Below are positions 1 to 7,067 of a stretch of DNA of 64,000 nucleotides, in pieces. The stretch's first letter is position 1. The number at the start of each line of letters is the position of its first letter. The position numbers and the translations under genes are program-made. The notes below the pieces were generated by a model. That model had not been told where the DNA came from. It saw only the letters and a program-made list of their open reading frames with translations, and did not search any database. The stretch comes from an uncultured Prevotella sp. (GTDB taxonomy: Bacteria > Bacteroidota > Bacteroidia > Bacteroidales > Bacteroidaceae): NCBI GenBank assembly GCA_900314455.1, contig OMVI01000103.1:1-64000 (forward strand), given 5' to 3'.

Positions 1-1
1 A

Positions 2-523
2 ACAGCCGGTGGCGTAGCCACAAATGATGCTGGCTATGCTGCTCAGCTTTATACTGCACTTCCATGGCAGGATGCTGATGGCAACAACAACTACTCTTTC
101 TCTGTTGATTACAACGGTGAGACACCATGGCTCGTTGGTCTGACTGACAATGGTGACAACACTTACAGCATCGACCAGGTCGTTAGCAGTAACACTGTTG
201 ACCAGTCTAAGTCTTTCGTCATCACAGCAAACTGGGCCGACCAAGGTCTGCAGGTTGTTGGTTTCGTTGCAGAGGCTCTGCCTTCAGGCAAGAGCGGCCG
301 TCACGCTAATATCCGTGTTAACTACAATGGCAACCAGACAAGCGAAATCATCGTTCGTCAGGGTGATGACAACACTGTAGCTGGTATCGACAAGGTAGCT
401 GTTGACAACAACAACGGCGCTTCTCGTTTCGACAACCGTGTTTACAACCTCGCTGGCCAGCAGGTCAACAAGGCTTACAAGGGTATCGTTATCAGCAACG
501 GTAAGAAGTACATTCAGAAGTAA
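2..523 (+). CDS. C-terminal part of a secreted protein, BACON-like domain plus sorting tail
   Basis: This is an open frame running in from the left edge and ending at TAA 521-523, so only the last 173 residues are visible. They read as beta-rich extracellular sequence. The stretch SGRHANIRVNYNG followed by EIIVRQ resembles a BACON-type carbohydrate or mucin-binding Ig-like domain. The end has a conserved Prevotella-type tail: VYNLAGQQV, then KGIVISNGKKYIQK. This matches the general shape of a type IX secretion C-terminal signal (hydrophobic-NL-x-GQ-x-V ... KGI ... NGKK). The M6 protease at 2066-4303 ends the same way. The catalytic or binding part lies outside the window, so function is unknown. 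Codons are strongly biased to GCT, GTT and CGT, as in highly expressed genes. Confidence 0.7.
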   Translation, partial: TAGGVATNDAGYAAQLYTALPWQDADGNNNYSFSVDYNGETPWLVGLTDNGDNTYSIDQVVSSNTVDQSKSFVITANWADQGLQVVGFVAEALPSGKSGRHANIRVNYNGNQTSEIIVRQGDDNTVAGIDKVAVDNNNGASRFDNRVYNLAGQQVNKAYKGIVISNGKKYIQK

Positions 524-578
524 GACTATATTTAAATTACTTTAGATACACTCAAGTTTTATTTATTTAAAACTAACG

Positions 579-613
579 AAGGCCGCCACCCGTTGAGGGT
601 CGCGGCCTTTATT
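579..613 (+). terminator. Rho-independent terminator of the first gene
   Basis: AAGGCCGC pairs with GCGGCCTT, with a second inner stem ACCC/GGGT around the loop GTTGA. A T-rich tail (TTTATTTT) follows. It lies about 55 bases after the stop codon at 523. Confidence 0.85.
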
Positions 614-617
614 TTGA

Positions 618-685
618 CCTAACCAAGGATTCCCGAAGGACAATACCTAACCAAGCCTTCCCGAACGGGAAGGATGTTGATAACC
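618..685 (+). repeat. 40-bp dispersed repeat unit, one intact and one degenerate copy
   Basis: The intact copy is at 646-685. It begins CCTAACCAAGCC, has a central palindrome CTTCCC/GGGAAG, and ends GGATGTTGATAACC. A degenerate half copy sits just before it at about 618-640. Other copies of the same unit are at 6099-6138, 17705-17744, 17771-17810, 55059-55098 and 55237-55276, with a partial copy at 11885-11906. It lies in the gap between the first gene (+) and the PIN remnant (-). Confidence 0.8.
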
Positions 686-720
686 TAATGCCTCCTTGAG
701 CCTAAATGCAATGTCACTTA

Positions 721-885
721 TTAATTGCTTTTATACATGGCTGCGAAATCTTCTAACTTTATAACTCTTATATGTGGGAATGGAATTTCTTTTAGAATGT
801 TGAAGTGATTGTCTTCGGATACAATAAAGTCTGCATTTGCTACAATGGCACAGTCGACGAACTTATTGTCATCAGCAATGGCAGG
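721..885 (-). pseudogene. PIN-domain toxin-like gene, 3' remnant
   Basis: The last 54 codons of a minus-strand frame match the C-terminal half of bacterial PIN-domain proteins (VapC-like RNases). They include DDNKFVDCAIVANADFIVSED and then a short tail. The acidic residues of DDNKFVDCA and the D of NADFIVSEDNHF are the later metal-binding acids of the family. The first half of a PIN domain, with its initial DTN motif, is absent. Upstream of 885 the frame runs into unrelated palindromic repeat sequence that encodes basic, low-complexity peptide. No antitoxin gene is visible. I read it as a toxin gene destroyed by repeat insertion or deletion. Confidence 0.6.
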
Positions 886-888
886 AAA

Positions 889-1143
889 TACGTTCAGAAG
901 TAGAGCGAACGGGCGTCCGCAAAGTGTGCCCCGGCTGTGGAAGGCACACAAGAGGATGATGCTTGCTTTGTCAGAATTTTTCCTTCTAGACTTCTGTAGT
1001 TTTCGTTTCCGTAACTTATTGATACTCAATGCCGTCGCAAAAGGGCATCTTTGAGCTTCCAAAAGGTAAGGTTTGAGGCGATGAAAGGTCAACTATTGGC
1101 TTGCAAAAGGTCAGCTTTTGTGAGCCAATAGCTGACCTTTTGT
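889..1143. repeat. Palindromic repeat region interrupting the PIN remnant
   Basis: The segment ends in a large nested palindrome at 1087-1143. The outer arms are GGTCAxCTATTGGCT and AGCCAATAGxTGACC. An inner arm CAAAAGGTCAGCT (1104-1116) can pair perfectly with AGCTGACCTTTTG (1130-1142), and AAAAG/CTTTT can form a small central hairpin, so two alternative folds compete. Just before it, CAAAAGGGCATCTTTGAG and CCAAAAGGTAAGG are degenerate relatives. The left border abuts the surviving PIN codons at about 886. I recall similar CAAAAGG-type palindromes between Prevotella genes but cannot verify this here. Confidence 0.6.
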
Positions 1144-1223
1144 TTTGCTGTAAATATTTCTTACTAATGTCGGTCCTCACTCCAAATGTCGGTAGAACCT
1201 TTCATATTATGATAGATTTTTAG

Positions 1224-1231
1224 TAATTTTG
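1224..1231 (+). promoter_or_regulatory. Promoter -7 box of the thioesterase gene
   Basis: TAATTTTG matches the Bacteroidetes -7 consensus TAnnTTTG. Transcription would start near 1238. An upstream ATG at 1240 would then be almost leaderless, which favours the ATG at 1267. Confidence 0.6.
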
Positions 1232-1266
1232 CAGTCTATTTGAAGTTTGAAAGAATCAAAAGAATA

Positions 1267-1728
1267 ATGGATAAGAAAGACAATAAGACTTTGGTAGAGA
1301 AATACGCAGACGTTGAATTCCATCATAAGTTTCCTCTTCAGTTGCGTTTCTTCGATGCCGACCAGTTCGGTCACATCAACAACTCGGTGTATTTCCAGTA
1401 TTATGATACGGCGAAGATGGACTACTTCGTCAGCCTCGGCGTTCCTGTCGACCATCATCACGTAACGGTGACGGCGCATATTGACGCTGATTTCCTTGCG
1501 CAGGTTTATACTTCGGACACCAACATCGAAGTCCAGTCGGCGGTGACGCACATCGGCCATAAGAGTTTCGTTTTCGTCCAGCGTCTTGTCGATGCTGCTA
1601 CGGGTGAGGTCAAGTGCATCGGCCGCTCTGTCATCGTCAGCTTCGACCTCGTCAAGAACTCCTCTGTTGAGATGTGGCAGGAATGGGTAGATGCCATCGA
1701 AAAGTTCGAAGGGCGTAACCTGCGGTGA
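1267..1728 (+). CDS. Acyl-CoA thioesterase, hotdog (4HBT) family
   Basis: This is a 153-residue protein of the 4-hydroxybenzoyl-CoA thioesterase (YbgC/FadM-like) hotdog fold. It would hydrolyse acyl-CoA thioesters in the cytoplasm. The family signature is clear: RFFDADQFGHINNSVYFQY, where the D of the first loop and the H-x-N-N-x-x-Y helix form the active-site segment. A central strand and KSFVFVQRLVD follow. I chose ATG 1267 over the in-frame ATG 1240 because the -7 box at 1224-1231 would put the transcript start at about 1238. The gene stands alone between the palindromic region and a repeat-containing gap. The substrate cannot be told from sequence. Confidence 0.85.
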   Translation: MDKKDNKTLVEKYADVEFHHKFPLQLRFFDADQFGHINNSVYFQYYDTAKMDYFVSLGVPVDHHHVTVTAHIDADFLAQVYTSDTNIEVQSAVTHIGHKSFVFVQRLVDAATGEVKCIGRSVIVSFDLVKNSSVEMWQEWVDAIEKFEGRNLR

Positions 1729-1796
1729 GTCATTCGCACTCGTAAGAGCTTCCCACATGGGTTATGACAAGCAAAATGATATTGAATAATATTATT

Positions 1797-1969
1797 TCAC
1801 ACGGATTTTAAAGATTATAATGTTCATCCGATATTTGTAGTGATGACATACTCAAACCTCGAAGATGTTTTATTTTCAGTAACCTCAGGCAAGGGAGAGC
1901 AACGACCGCAGCTTGGGGTAAGGTGTCTGGCGGAGTGATTGAATATACATATCTTTAAAATCCGTGTGA
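1797..1969. repeat. Inverted-repeat-flanked element carrying dispersed repeat R115 (copy 1)
   Basis: A perfect 19-bp inverted repeat, TCACACGGATTTTAAAGAT at 1797-1815 and its complement at 1951-1969, encloses 135 bp. Inside, 1822-1938 matches 32045-32160 almost colinearly, sharing CAACGACCGCAGCTT and GTTTTATTTTC. The element fills most of the 337-bp gap between the thioesterase and the M6 protease genes. It contains no transposase, so it resembles a small non-autonomous element or a structured RNA region. Confidence 0.7.
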
Positions 1970-2006
1970 GGTGATTGCCTCTTGTGAGAAAATTAATTCT
2001 TTTTAT

Positions 2007-2037
2007 TTTGTTTTGTCTTTGAATTATACTAACTTTG
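2007..2037 (+). promoter_or_regulatory. Promoter of the M6 protease gene
   Basis: TTTG at 2007-2010, a 19-base spacer and TAACTTTG at 2030-2037 fit the Bacteroidetes sigma consensus. The start codon is 28 bases further on. Confidence 0.7.
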
Positions 2038-2065
2038 TGACGAAATTGCAAATTATAAATTACCG

Positions 2066-4303
2066 ATGAAGAAAGTATTATTATCAGCCCTGCTGTTAGC
2101 AGCAACTATGACGGCGGGAGCCGTCAGACCGATACACAAATTGTTCCCGGTGAAACAGAACGACGGAACAACGGTCATGTTGTATAAGAATGGTGACGGC
2201 CATCTGGCTTTCTATACAACTGAGGATAATAAAGTAGTTTTGCGTGATGCCAACGGTCGTCTCTGCTACGCCGAGCTCAACAGCAAAGGTGAACTAGTAG
2301 CAACGGCAGTTGCAGTGCATAACGTTTCCGAGCGCACCGCCGACGAGACCGCATTCGTTTCGACGATAACGCTGACGTCAAACGACGAGGCTCTTCGCCC
2401 ATTGCTCGCCGACCCATACCATTCAGCAGAGTGGGAAGCAGCTATCAAGCGCGCTGGCAATGCATCTACGGCTGACGGACTTGGCAGGTTCGGTACACGG
2501 TCGGGTGGAGTAGTGCCAAGTATTGGCAAGCTGACGGTACCTGTCATTATGGTTGCTTACAGTGACCAGGACTTCATGCCGACAACGACTACGGACAAGA
2601 TGAACCGCTACTTCAATGAGGCAGGATACCATGAGGACAACAGTTATGAGACTGGTTCAGTCCGCGATTACTTCGTTGACCAAAGCTATGGCTACTTCGA
2701 CCCGACGTTTGACATAGTTGCAAAGGTGACATTATCTCAGCCTTCATCATATTATGGAGCTAATGGCACAAATGGAGGGCATGATAGAAACTCTTTGGGC
2801 TTGTTCCGTGATGCTGTCGCTGCTGCTATTCGGGCTGGCGCCGACTTCAGTAAGTATGAAGTAAATGGCATTATTCCGAATGTCGTGATATTCTATGCAG
2901 GGCAGGGAGAAGCTACCGATGGTGACGAGAATACCATCTGGCCGCATGAGCGTGACCTCGGTTCTTGGTCTGGAACGACAAGCGGCTATACGTTTGGCTC
3001 TTATTTCATGGGCAATGAAGTCTATACGGGTACATATCTGATGGGTATCGGCGTCTTCTGCCATGAGTTCAGCCATGCTCTCGGACTTCCTGACTTCTAT
3101 GTCACGAACTACGGTTATAGCGATGATTCTCCTTTCGGAATATGGTCGGTTATGGATGAAGGCGAATACAATGGCAACAGTTATTCACCTGTAGGCTATA
3201 CCGCTTACGAGCGCAGCTACATGGGATGGCTCAATATTCCGGAACTTAGCAGTGCTGACACCGTAACGTTGGCATCGCCGGTTAACGTTGACGGACAAAG
3301 TATTGAGGGTAAATATGCGGTTATGTTCCGTAATCCATCTAACAAAAACGAGTACTTTATCCTTGAAAACCGTCAGCCGGGAACCTGGTTCTCGTCGTCT
3401 CTCGGTTCAGGAGTGATGGTTTCGCGTATTGCTTACAAAAGTGGGGCGTGGACAGCTAACAACCTCAACAATACTCAGGCTTACAAGCGTGCAATGATTG
3501 TAACGGCTGATGGCGGTGCGTTGGCTGGTTCTTCGTTGGAGTCTCATGGAAATTCAGCAAACCTCTTCGGCAACGGAGTTAACTACAATGAGACTTGGTC
3601 GTTGTATAATCGCGGCAATTTGGGTGACCATCAGATTTATAAGGTTATCAAGCACGGTAACGGAACAGTCACATTTAACTACCGCGACAGTACTCTTCTG
3701 GCAGATGCTGAGAGCAACGGACGCGAGTTTGAGAAGGTCACAGACTTGTCTCAGCTTCAGGTCGGTGACAGTGTGATTTTTGTGAACGAGAAGAATTCGG
3801 TTGCAATGACTTCAAACGTACAGGGCGCACAGCGTGCAGCAGTCAATATTCTTATTGCTGACGGTAAGGCTTATGGCAACAACGATGTTGCTGTGTTCCG
3901 TGTAATGCAGTCTCCGACGACCGGTAAGTGGGGCTTCCACTGTCCTAGAGGCTACCTCAATGCAACCAGTACTGGTGTTACAATAGCAAATAACACGACC
4001 AACGCGCTTTGTGACTTAGCCTTCAATGATGGCAATCTCAGCATTCATTTCACCGGAAAACAGAGTCGATATGGCGGATACGACGGTCTTGCTACATACT
4101 TCACTTCGTATGCTACGGCACAGTCGTCGCTCCAGCTCTATCGTATTCCGACTTCTACGACTGCCATCAAGGGTATAAGTGTTGCTCCGCAGGCAACCGG
4201 CAACCGCATTTTCAACCTCAGCGGTCAGTATGTTGGCACTTCACTTGATGGTCTCCAGAAGGGTATTTACATACAGAATGGCAAGAAAGTTGTTGTGAAA
4301 TAA
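2066..4303 (+). CDS. Secreted M6-family metalloprotease with type IX sorting tail
   Basis: This is a 745-residue zinc protease of the immune inhibitor A-like M6 family. A signal peptide spans about 1-19 (MKKVLLSALLLAATMTAGA). The propeptide region is followed by a typical M6 start, where strands with KLTVPVIMVAYSDQDF precede MNRYFNEAGYHEDNSYETGS. The zinc motif HEFSHALGLPD starts at residue 333, with H333 and H337 as ligands, E334 as the base and D343 as a likely third ligand. The C-terminal part is beta-rich and ends IFNLSGQYV ... KGIYIQNGKKVVVK, a type IX sorting-type tail, so the product is probably exported through SprA (20337-27854) and surface-attached or released. Its target is unknown. 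It likely degrades host or dietary protein. Confidence 0.88.
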   Translation: MKKVLLSALLLAATMTAGAVRPIHKLFPVKQNDGTTVMLYKNGDGHLAFYTTEDNKVVLRDANGRLCYAELNSKGELVATAVAVHNVSERTADETAFVSTITLTSNDEALRPLLADPYHSAEWEAAIKRAGNASTADGLGRFGTRSGGVVPSIGKLTVPVIMVAYSDQDFMPTTTTDKMNRYFNEAGYHEDNSYETGSVRDYFVDQSYGYFDPTFDIVAKVTLSQPSSYYGANGTNGGHDRNSLGLFRDAVAAAIRAGADFSKYEVNGIIPNVVIFYAGQGEATDGDENTIWPHERDLGSWSGTTSGYTFGSYFMGNEVYTGTYLMGIGVFCHEFSHALGLPDFYVTNYGYSDDSPFGIWSVMDEGEYNGNSYSPVGYTAYERSYMGWLNIPELSSADTVTLASPVNVDGQSIEGKYAVMFRNPSNKNEYFILENRQPGTWFSSSLGSGVMVSRIAYKSGAWTANNLNNTQAYKRAMIVTADGGALAGSSLESHGNSANLFGNGVNYNETWSLYNRGNLGDHQIYKVIKHGNGTVTFNYRDSTLLADAESNGREFEKVTDLSQLQVGDSVIFVNEKNSVAMTSNVQGAQRAAVNILIADGKAYGNNDVAVFRVMQSPTTGKWGFHCPRGYLNATSTGVTIANNTTNALCDLAFNDGNLSIHFTGKQSRYGGYDGLATYFTSYATAQSSLQLYRIPTSTTAIKGISVAPQATGNRIFNLSGQYVGTSLDGLQKGIYIQNGKKVVVK

Positions 4304-4313
4304 AAAGATAATA

Positions 4314-4331
4314 AATATCTTGTAGATATTA
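4314..4331 (+). terminator. Weak hairpin after the M6 protease gene
   Basis: AATATCT and AGATATT pair around a TGT loop in the 59-bp gap between convergent genes. It is AT-rich and followed by mixed A and T, so termination strength is doubtful. Confidence 0.4.
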
Positions 4332-4362
4332 AAAATAATTTATAAGAAAGAAAAGATGATTC

Positions 4363-4815
4363 TTACCGCCTCTCTTTGAAGAAGCGTTGCATAAGGTTAC
4401 GGCATTCGTCCGACAGGACGCCAGCCGTAACCTTTGTCTTTGGATGTAGCACACGAGGAGCAAACGTGCAGTAGCCACGCTTTATGTCGGGCGCTCCATA
4501 TACCACACGCGAAAGCTGTGACCACCCCAAAGCACCAGCGCACATCGGGCAGGGCTCTACTGTTACGTACAAAGTACAGTCTGTGAGGTATTTCCCTCCT
4601 AGATTGTTTGCAGCCATTGTGATAGCTTGCATCTCAGCATGAGCGGTCACATCGTGCAGCGTTTCTGTCAGATTATGTGCCCGTGCAATAATTTGTCCGT
4701 GACAAACGACTACAGCACCAATGGGAATCTCTCCCTCTTCGTAAGCTTGTTCGGCTTCACGAAGGGCCATCCGCATGAAGTATTCGTCTTTGTTTTGTTG
4801 CTCCCCAGAACTCAT
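4363..4815 (-). CDS. tadA: tRNA-specific adenosine deaminase TadA
   Basis: The 150-residue cytidine/deoxycytidylate deaminase-fold enzyme converts A34 to inosine in the tRNA-Arg(ACG) wobble position. The zinc site is complete: H59-A60-E61 in TAHAEMQAI, and P88-C89-P90-M91-C92 in EPCPMCAGAL. The PIGAVVV strand and the C-terminal RGYCTF ... F(F)KER helix are usual for TadA rather than for a cytosine deaminase. It is convergent with the M6 protease gene and divergent from yraN. Guanine deaminase is an alternative, but the length and motifs favour TadA. Confidence 0.9.
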   Translation of the reverse strand: MSSGEQQNKDEYFMRMALREAEQAYEEGEIPIGAVVVCHGQIIARAHNLTETLHDVTAHAEMQAITMAANNLGGKYLTDCTLYVTVEPCPMCAGALGWSQLSRVVYGAPDIKRGYCTFAPRVLHPKTKVTAGVLSDECRNLMQRFFKERR

Positions 4816-4849
4816 ATTCCTTCTTTTTATTGCAAAAGTAATTAAATTA

Positions 4850-4881
4850 TTTGGAACTAAATATCCTTTTTCGTATCTTTG
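4850..4881 (+). promoter_or_regulatory. Promoter of the yraN-birA-pyrH run
   Basis: TTTG at 4850-4853, a 20-base spacer and TATCTTTG at 4874-4881 fit the consensus. The first gene starts at 4928. Confidence 0.65.
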
Positions 4882-4927
4882 TCAAATAATTAAATCAACT
4901 TTTAAATCATAATAAAGCAGCGAATTT

Positions 4928-5293
4928 ATGGCATGGCATAATGACTTGGGACGATGGGGCGAAGACGTTGCGGCCCAATATCTTGAGCAGAAAGGCTTCC
5001 GCGTGTTGGTCCGTGACTGGCATTATGGCCATAGGGACCTCGACATCGTTGCCACTGATGACGACGGACTGTGCGTGATAGTAGAGGTAAAGACCCGCCG
5101 GAATGAAGTTTATGCCGATGCCGATGAGGCCGTTACTCCGCAAAAGATACGCTCACTTTCGATAGCTGCAAATGCTTTCGTCAAGAGTCATCGCATCTCC
5201 GTACCTGTTCGCTTCGACATTATAACAGTCGTGGGCACACCGGACAACTACGAGGTGCGCCATGTTGAGAATGCTTTTCTGCCTTTCGTGTAA
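4928..5293 (+). CDS. YraN family protein (UPF0102), endonuclease-like
   Basis: The 121-residue protein begins LGRWGEDVAAQYLEQKGFRVL and continues with D-x-D-I-V-A and VIVEVKTRR. These are the core of the restriction endonuclease-like UPF0102 fold (E of GE, D of DLDIVA, and E-V-K). The family is widespread and thought to act in DNA metabolism, but the role is not settled. Start ATG 4928 lies behind an AT-rich leader. It is followed by birA after 9 bases, so the two are probably cotranscribed. Confidence 0.85.
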   Translation: MAWHNDLGRWGEDVAAQYLEQKGFRVLVRDWHYGHRDLDIVATDDDGLCVIVEVKTRRNEVYADADEAVTPQKIRSLSIAANAFVKSHRISVPVRFDIITVVGTPDNYEVRHVENAFLPFV

Positions 5294-5302
5294 TCTTTTG
5301 TT

Positions 5303-6133
5303 ATGGCAAATATAAAATCATTGATAAGGAAAGTCGTTGGCCGTTCTGATGTAGACGGTGCTTGGGATGGTGTAAAGCTGATACACCTTGACACTGTTGG
5401 TAGCACGAATGACTATATCATGGCATACAAGCCTGACGAAGGAGAGAAGATAACTGTCGTCGTTGCTGACGAGCAAACTGCCGGTCGCGGACAGGGAACG
5501 AACAAATGGATGAGCGAAGCGGGCAAGAATCTCACTTTCTCCGTACTTGTTCATCCTACGCATGTGCCACTTGCACGCCAGTTCCTGCTCTCAGAAGCGG
5601 GTGCCCTAGCTTTGTGGGAAGTTCTTGGCGGCTATCTTGGTAAGGACGATGTCAAGATGAAATGGCCTAATGATATCTATTGGAGGGACAAGAAGATAAG
5701 TGGTACGCTGATAGAGACGCGCCTCGGTGGTGGTCATATCAAGGACTTCGTCTTTGGCACAGGCATTGATGTTAACCAACGTGAGTTCAATGGTGATGCT
5801 CCCAATCCTGTCTCTATGTATCAGATTCTTGGTCATGAGACCGATTTGAAGGAAGTCTTGGATAAAGTTATCGTCGCTTTCAAGAAGTATTATGCTGCGA
5901 TAGAGAATGGTGAGTATGCAGCAATTTCAGAATTGTACCACTCCGGTTTGTACCGTGCGCACGGCTTTTATCCATATCGCGACAAGGACGGCGACTTCGA
6001 AGCCGCCATCGTTGAGGTTGAGGATAGCGGTCATTTGATATTGCGAGACAAGGCAGGATGCATAAGAAGCTATGCTTTCAAGGAAGTGAGTTTCAATTCC
6101 TCACCAAGCCTCCCCAAAGGGAAGGATGTTTGA
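5303..6133 (+). CDS. birA: Biotin--[acetyl-CoA-carboxylase] ligase
   Basis: The 276-residue ligase makes biotinyl-AMP and attaches biotin to carboxylase carrier lysines. Visible motifs are STNDY, the adenylate loop GRGQGTNKW, KMKWPNDIYW and KISGTLIE, followed by GTGIDVNQ. No N-terminal helix-turn-helix is present, so this is the monofunctional class without repressor activity. The last eleven residues (SSPSLPKGKDV) are encoded by a 40-bp dispersed repeat at 6099-6138 that supplies the TGA stop. The natural C-terminus has apparently been replaced by repeat-derived sequence. It is followed by pyrH after 28 bases. Confidence 0.92.
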   Translation: MANIKSLIRKVVGRSDVDGAWDGVKLIHLDTVGSTNDYIMAYKPDEGEKITVVVADEQTAGRGQGTNKWMSEAGKNLTFSVLVHPTHVPLARQFLLSEAGALALWEVLGGYLGKDDVKMKWPNDIYWRDKKISGTLIETRLGGGHIKDFVFGTGIDVNQREFNGDAPNPVSMYQILGHETDLKEVLDKVIVAFKKYYAAIENGEYAAISELYHSGLYRAHGFYPYRDKDGDFEAAIVEVEDSGHLILRDKAGCIRSYAFKEVSFNSSPSLPKGKDV

Positions 6134-6138
6134 TTACC
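6099..6138 (+). repeat. 40-bp dispersed repeat unit overlapping the end of birA
   Basis: The unit begins CCTCACCAAGCC, has the palindrome CTTCCC-like TCCCC AAAGGGAAGG, and ends GGATGTTTGATTACC. It covers the last codons and stop of birA and runs five bases beyond the stop. Confidence 0.85.
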
Positions 6139-6161
6139 TTTGTATTTAATTTAAATTATAT

Positions 6162-6872
6162 ATGGCACGATTTAAACGAATTCTTTTGAAGCTCTCCGGT
6201 GAGAGCCTCATGGGCAAGCAAGGCTTCGGTATAGACCCGGAGCGGTTGGGCGACTACGCCCGTCAGATTAAGGAAATCCACGACATGGGAGTGGAGATTG
6301 GTATCGTAATCGGTGGCGGAAACATCTTCCGCGGGCTCAGTGGCTCGCAGAAAGGTTTCGACCGCGTTAAGGGCGACCAAATGGGCATGTGCGCAACGGT
6401 CATCAATTCGTTGGCTCTAAGCTCCGCCTTAGGTGCTATCGGCGTTAAGACGAAGGTCATGACGGCAATCCGCATGGAGCCAATAGGTGAGTTCTACAAT
6501 AAGTGGAAGGCTGTCGAAGCTTTGGAGAACGGCTACATCTGCATATTCTCAGCAGGCACCGGCAACCCTTATTTCACAACAGATACCGGCTCAAGCCTTC
6601 GCGGAATAGAGATTGAAGCCGATGTGATGCTTAAGGGAACCCGCGTCGATGGCGTCTACACAGCTGACCCAGAGAAAGACCCAACAGCAAAGAAGTTTAC
6701 CGATATAACATACAAGGAAGTCCTTGAACGCGGCTTGAAGGTTATGGATTTAACCGCAATCTGCATGTGCCAGGACAACAATCTGCCTATATATGTATTC
6801 AATATGGACATCGTTGGCAACCTTAAGAAGGTCATTGCCGGTGAGGAAATCGGCACGCTAGTTCACAACTAA
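6162..6872 (+). CDS. pyrH: UMP kinase
   Basis: The 236-residue amino-acid-kinase-fold enzyme phosphorylates UMP to UDP in pyrimidine nucleotide synthesis. Signatures are LLKLSGESL at the N-terminus, GGGNIFRG for the phosphate-binding loop, the GTGNPYFTTDT segment, and DGVYTADPEKDP. Length is normal for bacterial PyrH. It ends the yraN-birA-pyrH run and is followed by a strong terminator at 6890-6937. Confidence 0.96.
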   Translation: MARFKRILLKLSGESLMGKQGFGIDPERLGDYARQIKEIHDMGVEIGIVIGGGNIFRGLSGSQKGFDRVKGDQMGMCATVINSLALSSALGAIGVKTKVMTAIRMEPIGEFYNKWKAVEALENGYICIFSAGTGNPYFTTDTGSSLRGIEIEADVMLKGTRVDGVYTADPEKDPTAKKFTDITYKEVLERGLKVMDLTAICMCQDNNLPIYVFNMDIVGNLKKVIAGEEIGTLVHN

Positions 6873-6889
6873 ACAGTTAACGGATACAG

Positions 6890-6937
6890 AAAGCCCCTGC
6901 AAGTTGGAGTTGTTTCCACACTTGCAGGGGCTTTTTT
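6890..6937 (+). terminator. Strong Rho-independent terminator after pyrH
   Basis: A 14-base perfect stem, AAGCCCCTGCAAGT with ACTTGCAGGGGCTT, is followed by a run of T (CTTTTTTCG). Confidence 0.95.
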
Positions 6938-6940
6938 CGT

Positions 6941-7064
6941 ATTGAATAATTGAAAGAATGAAATATTGAAGTATTGAGATGAAGAAAGTTGCGTTGTGCA
7001 GTTCTTTCATTTATTCTCTCAAATACTTAATCTTTCAATCTTTCATTATTTCAATATTTCTATT
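6941..7064. repeat. AT-rich imperfect inverted repeat of TTGAAAGAATGAAA type
   Basis: The left arm (6941-6981) is made of short words such as ATTGAAAGAATGAAATA. The right arm (about 7010-7060) is their complement with the words reordered. It lies between convergent pyrH and typA and may act as a bidirectional terminator. The same word series recurs at 46547-46580 on the other strand. Confidence 0.5.
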
Positions 7065-7067
7065 TTA

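Noticed and set aside
809..1054. Plus-strand 81-codon frame over the PIN remnant
   Set aside because: It is antisense to the PIN codons and otherwise translates palindromic repeat.
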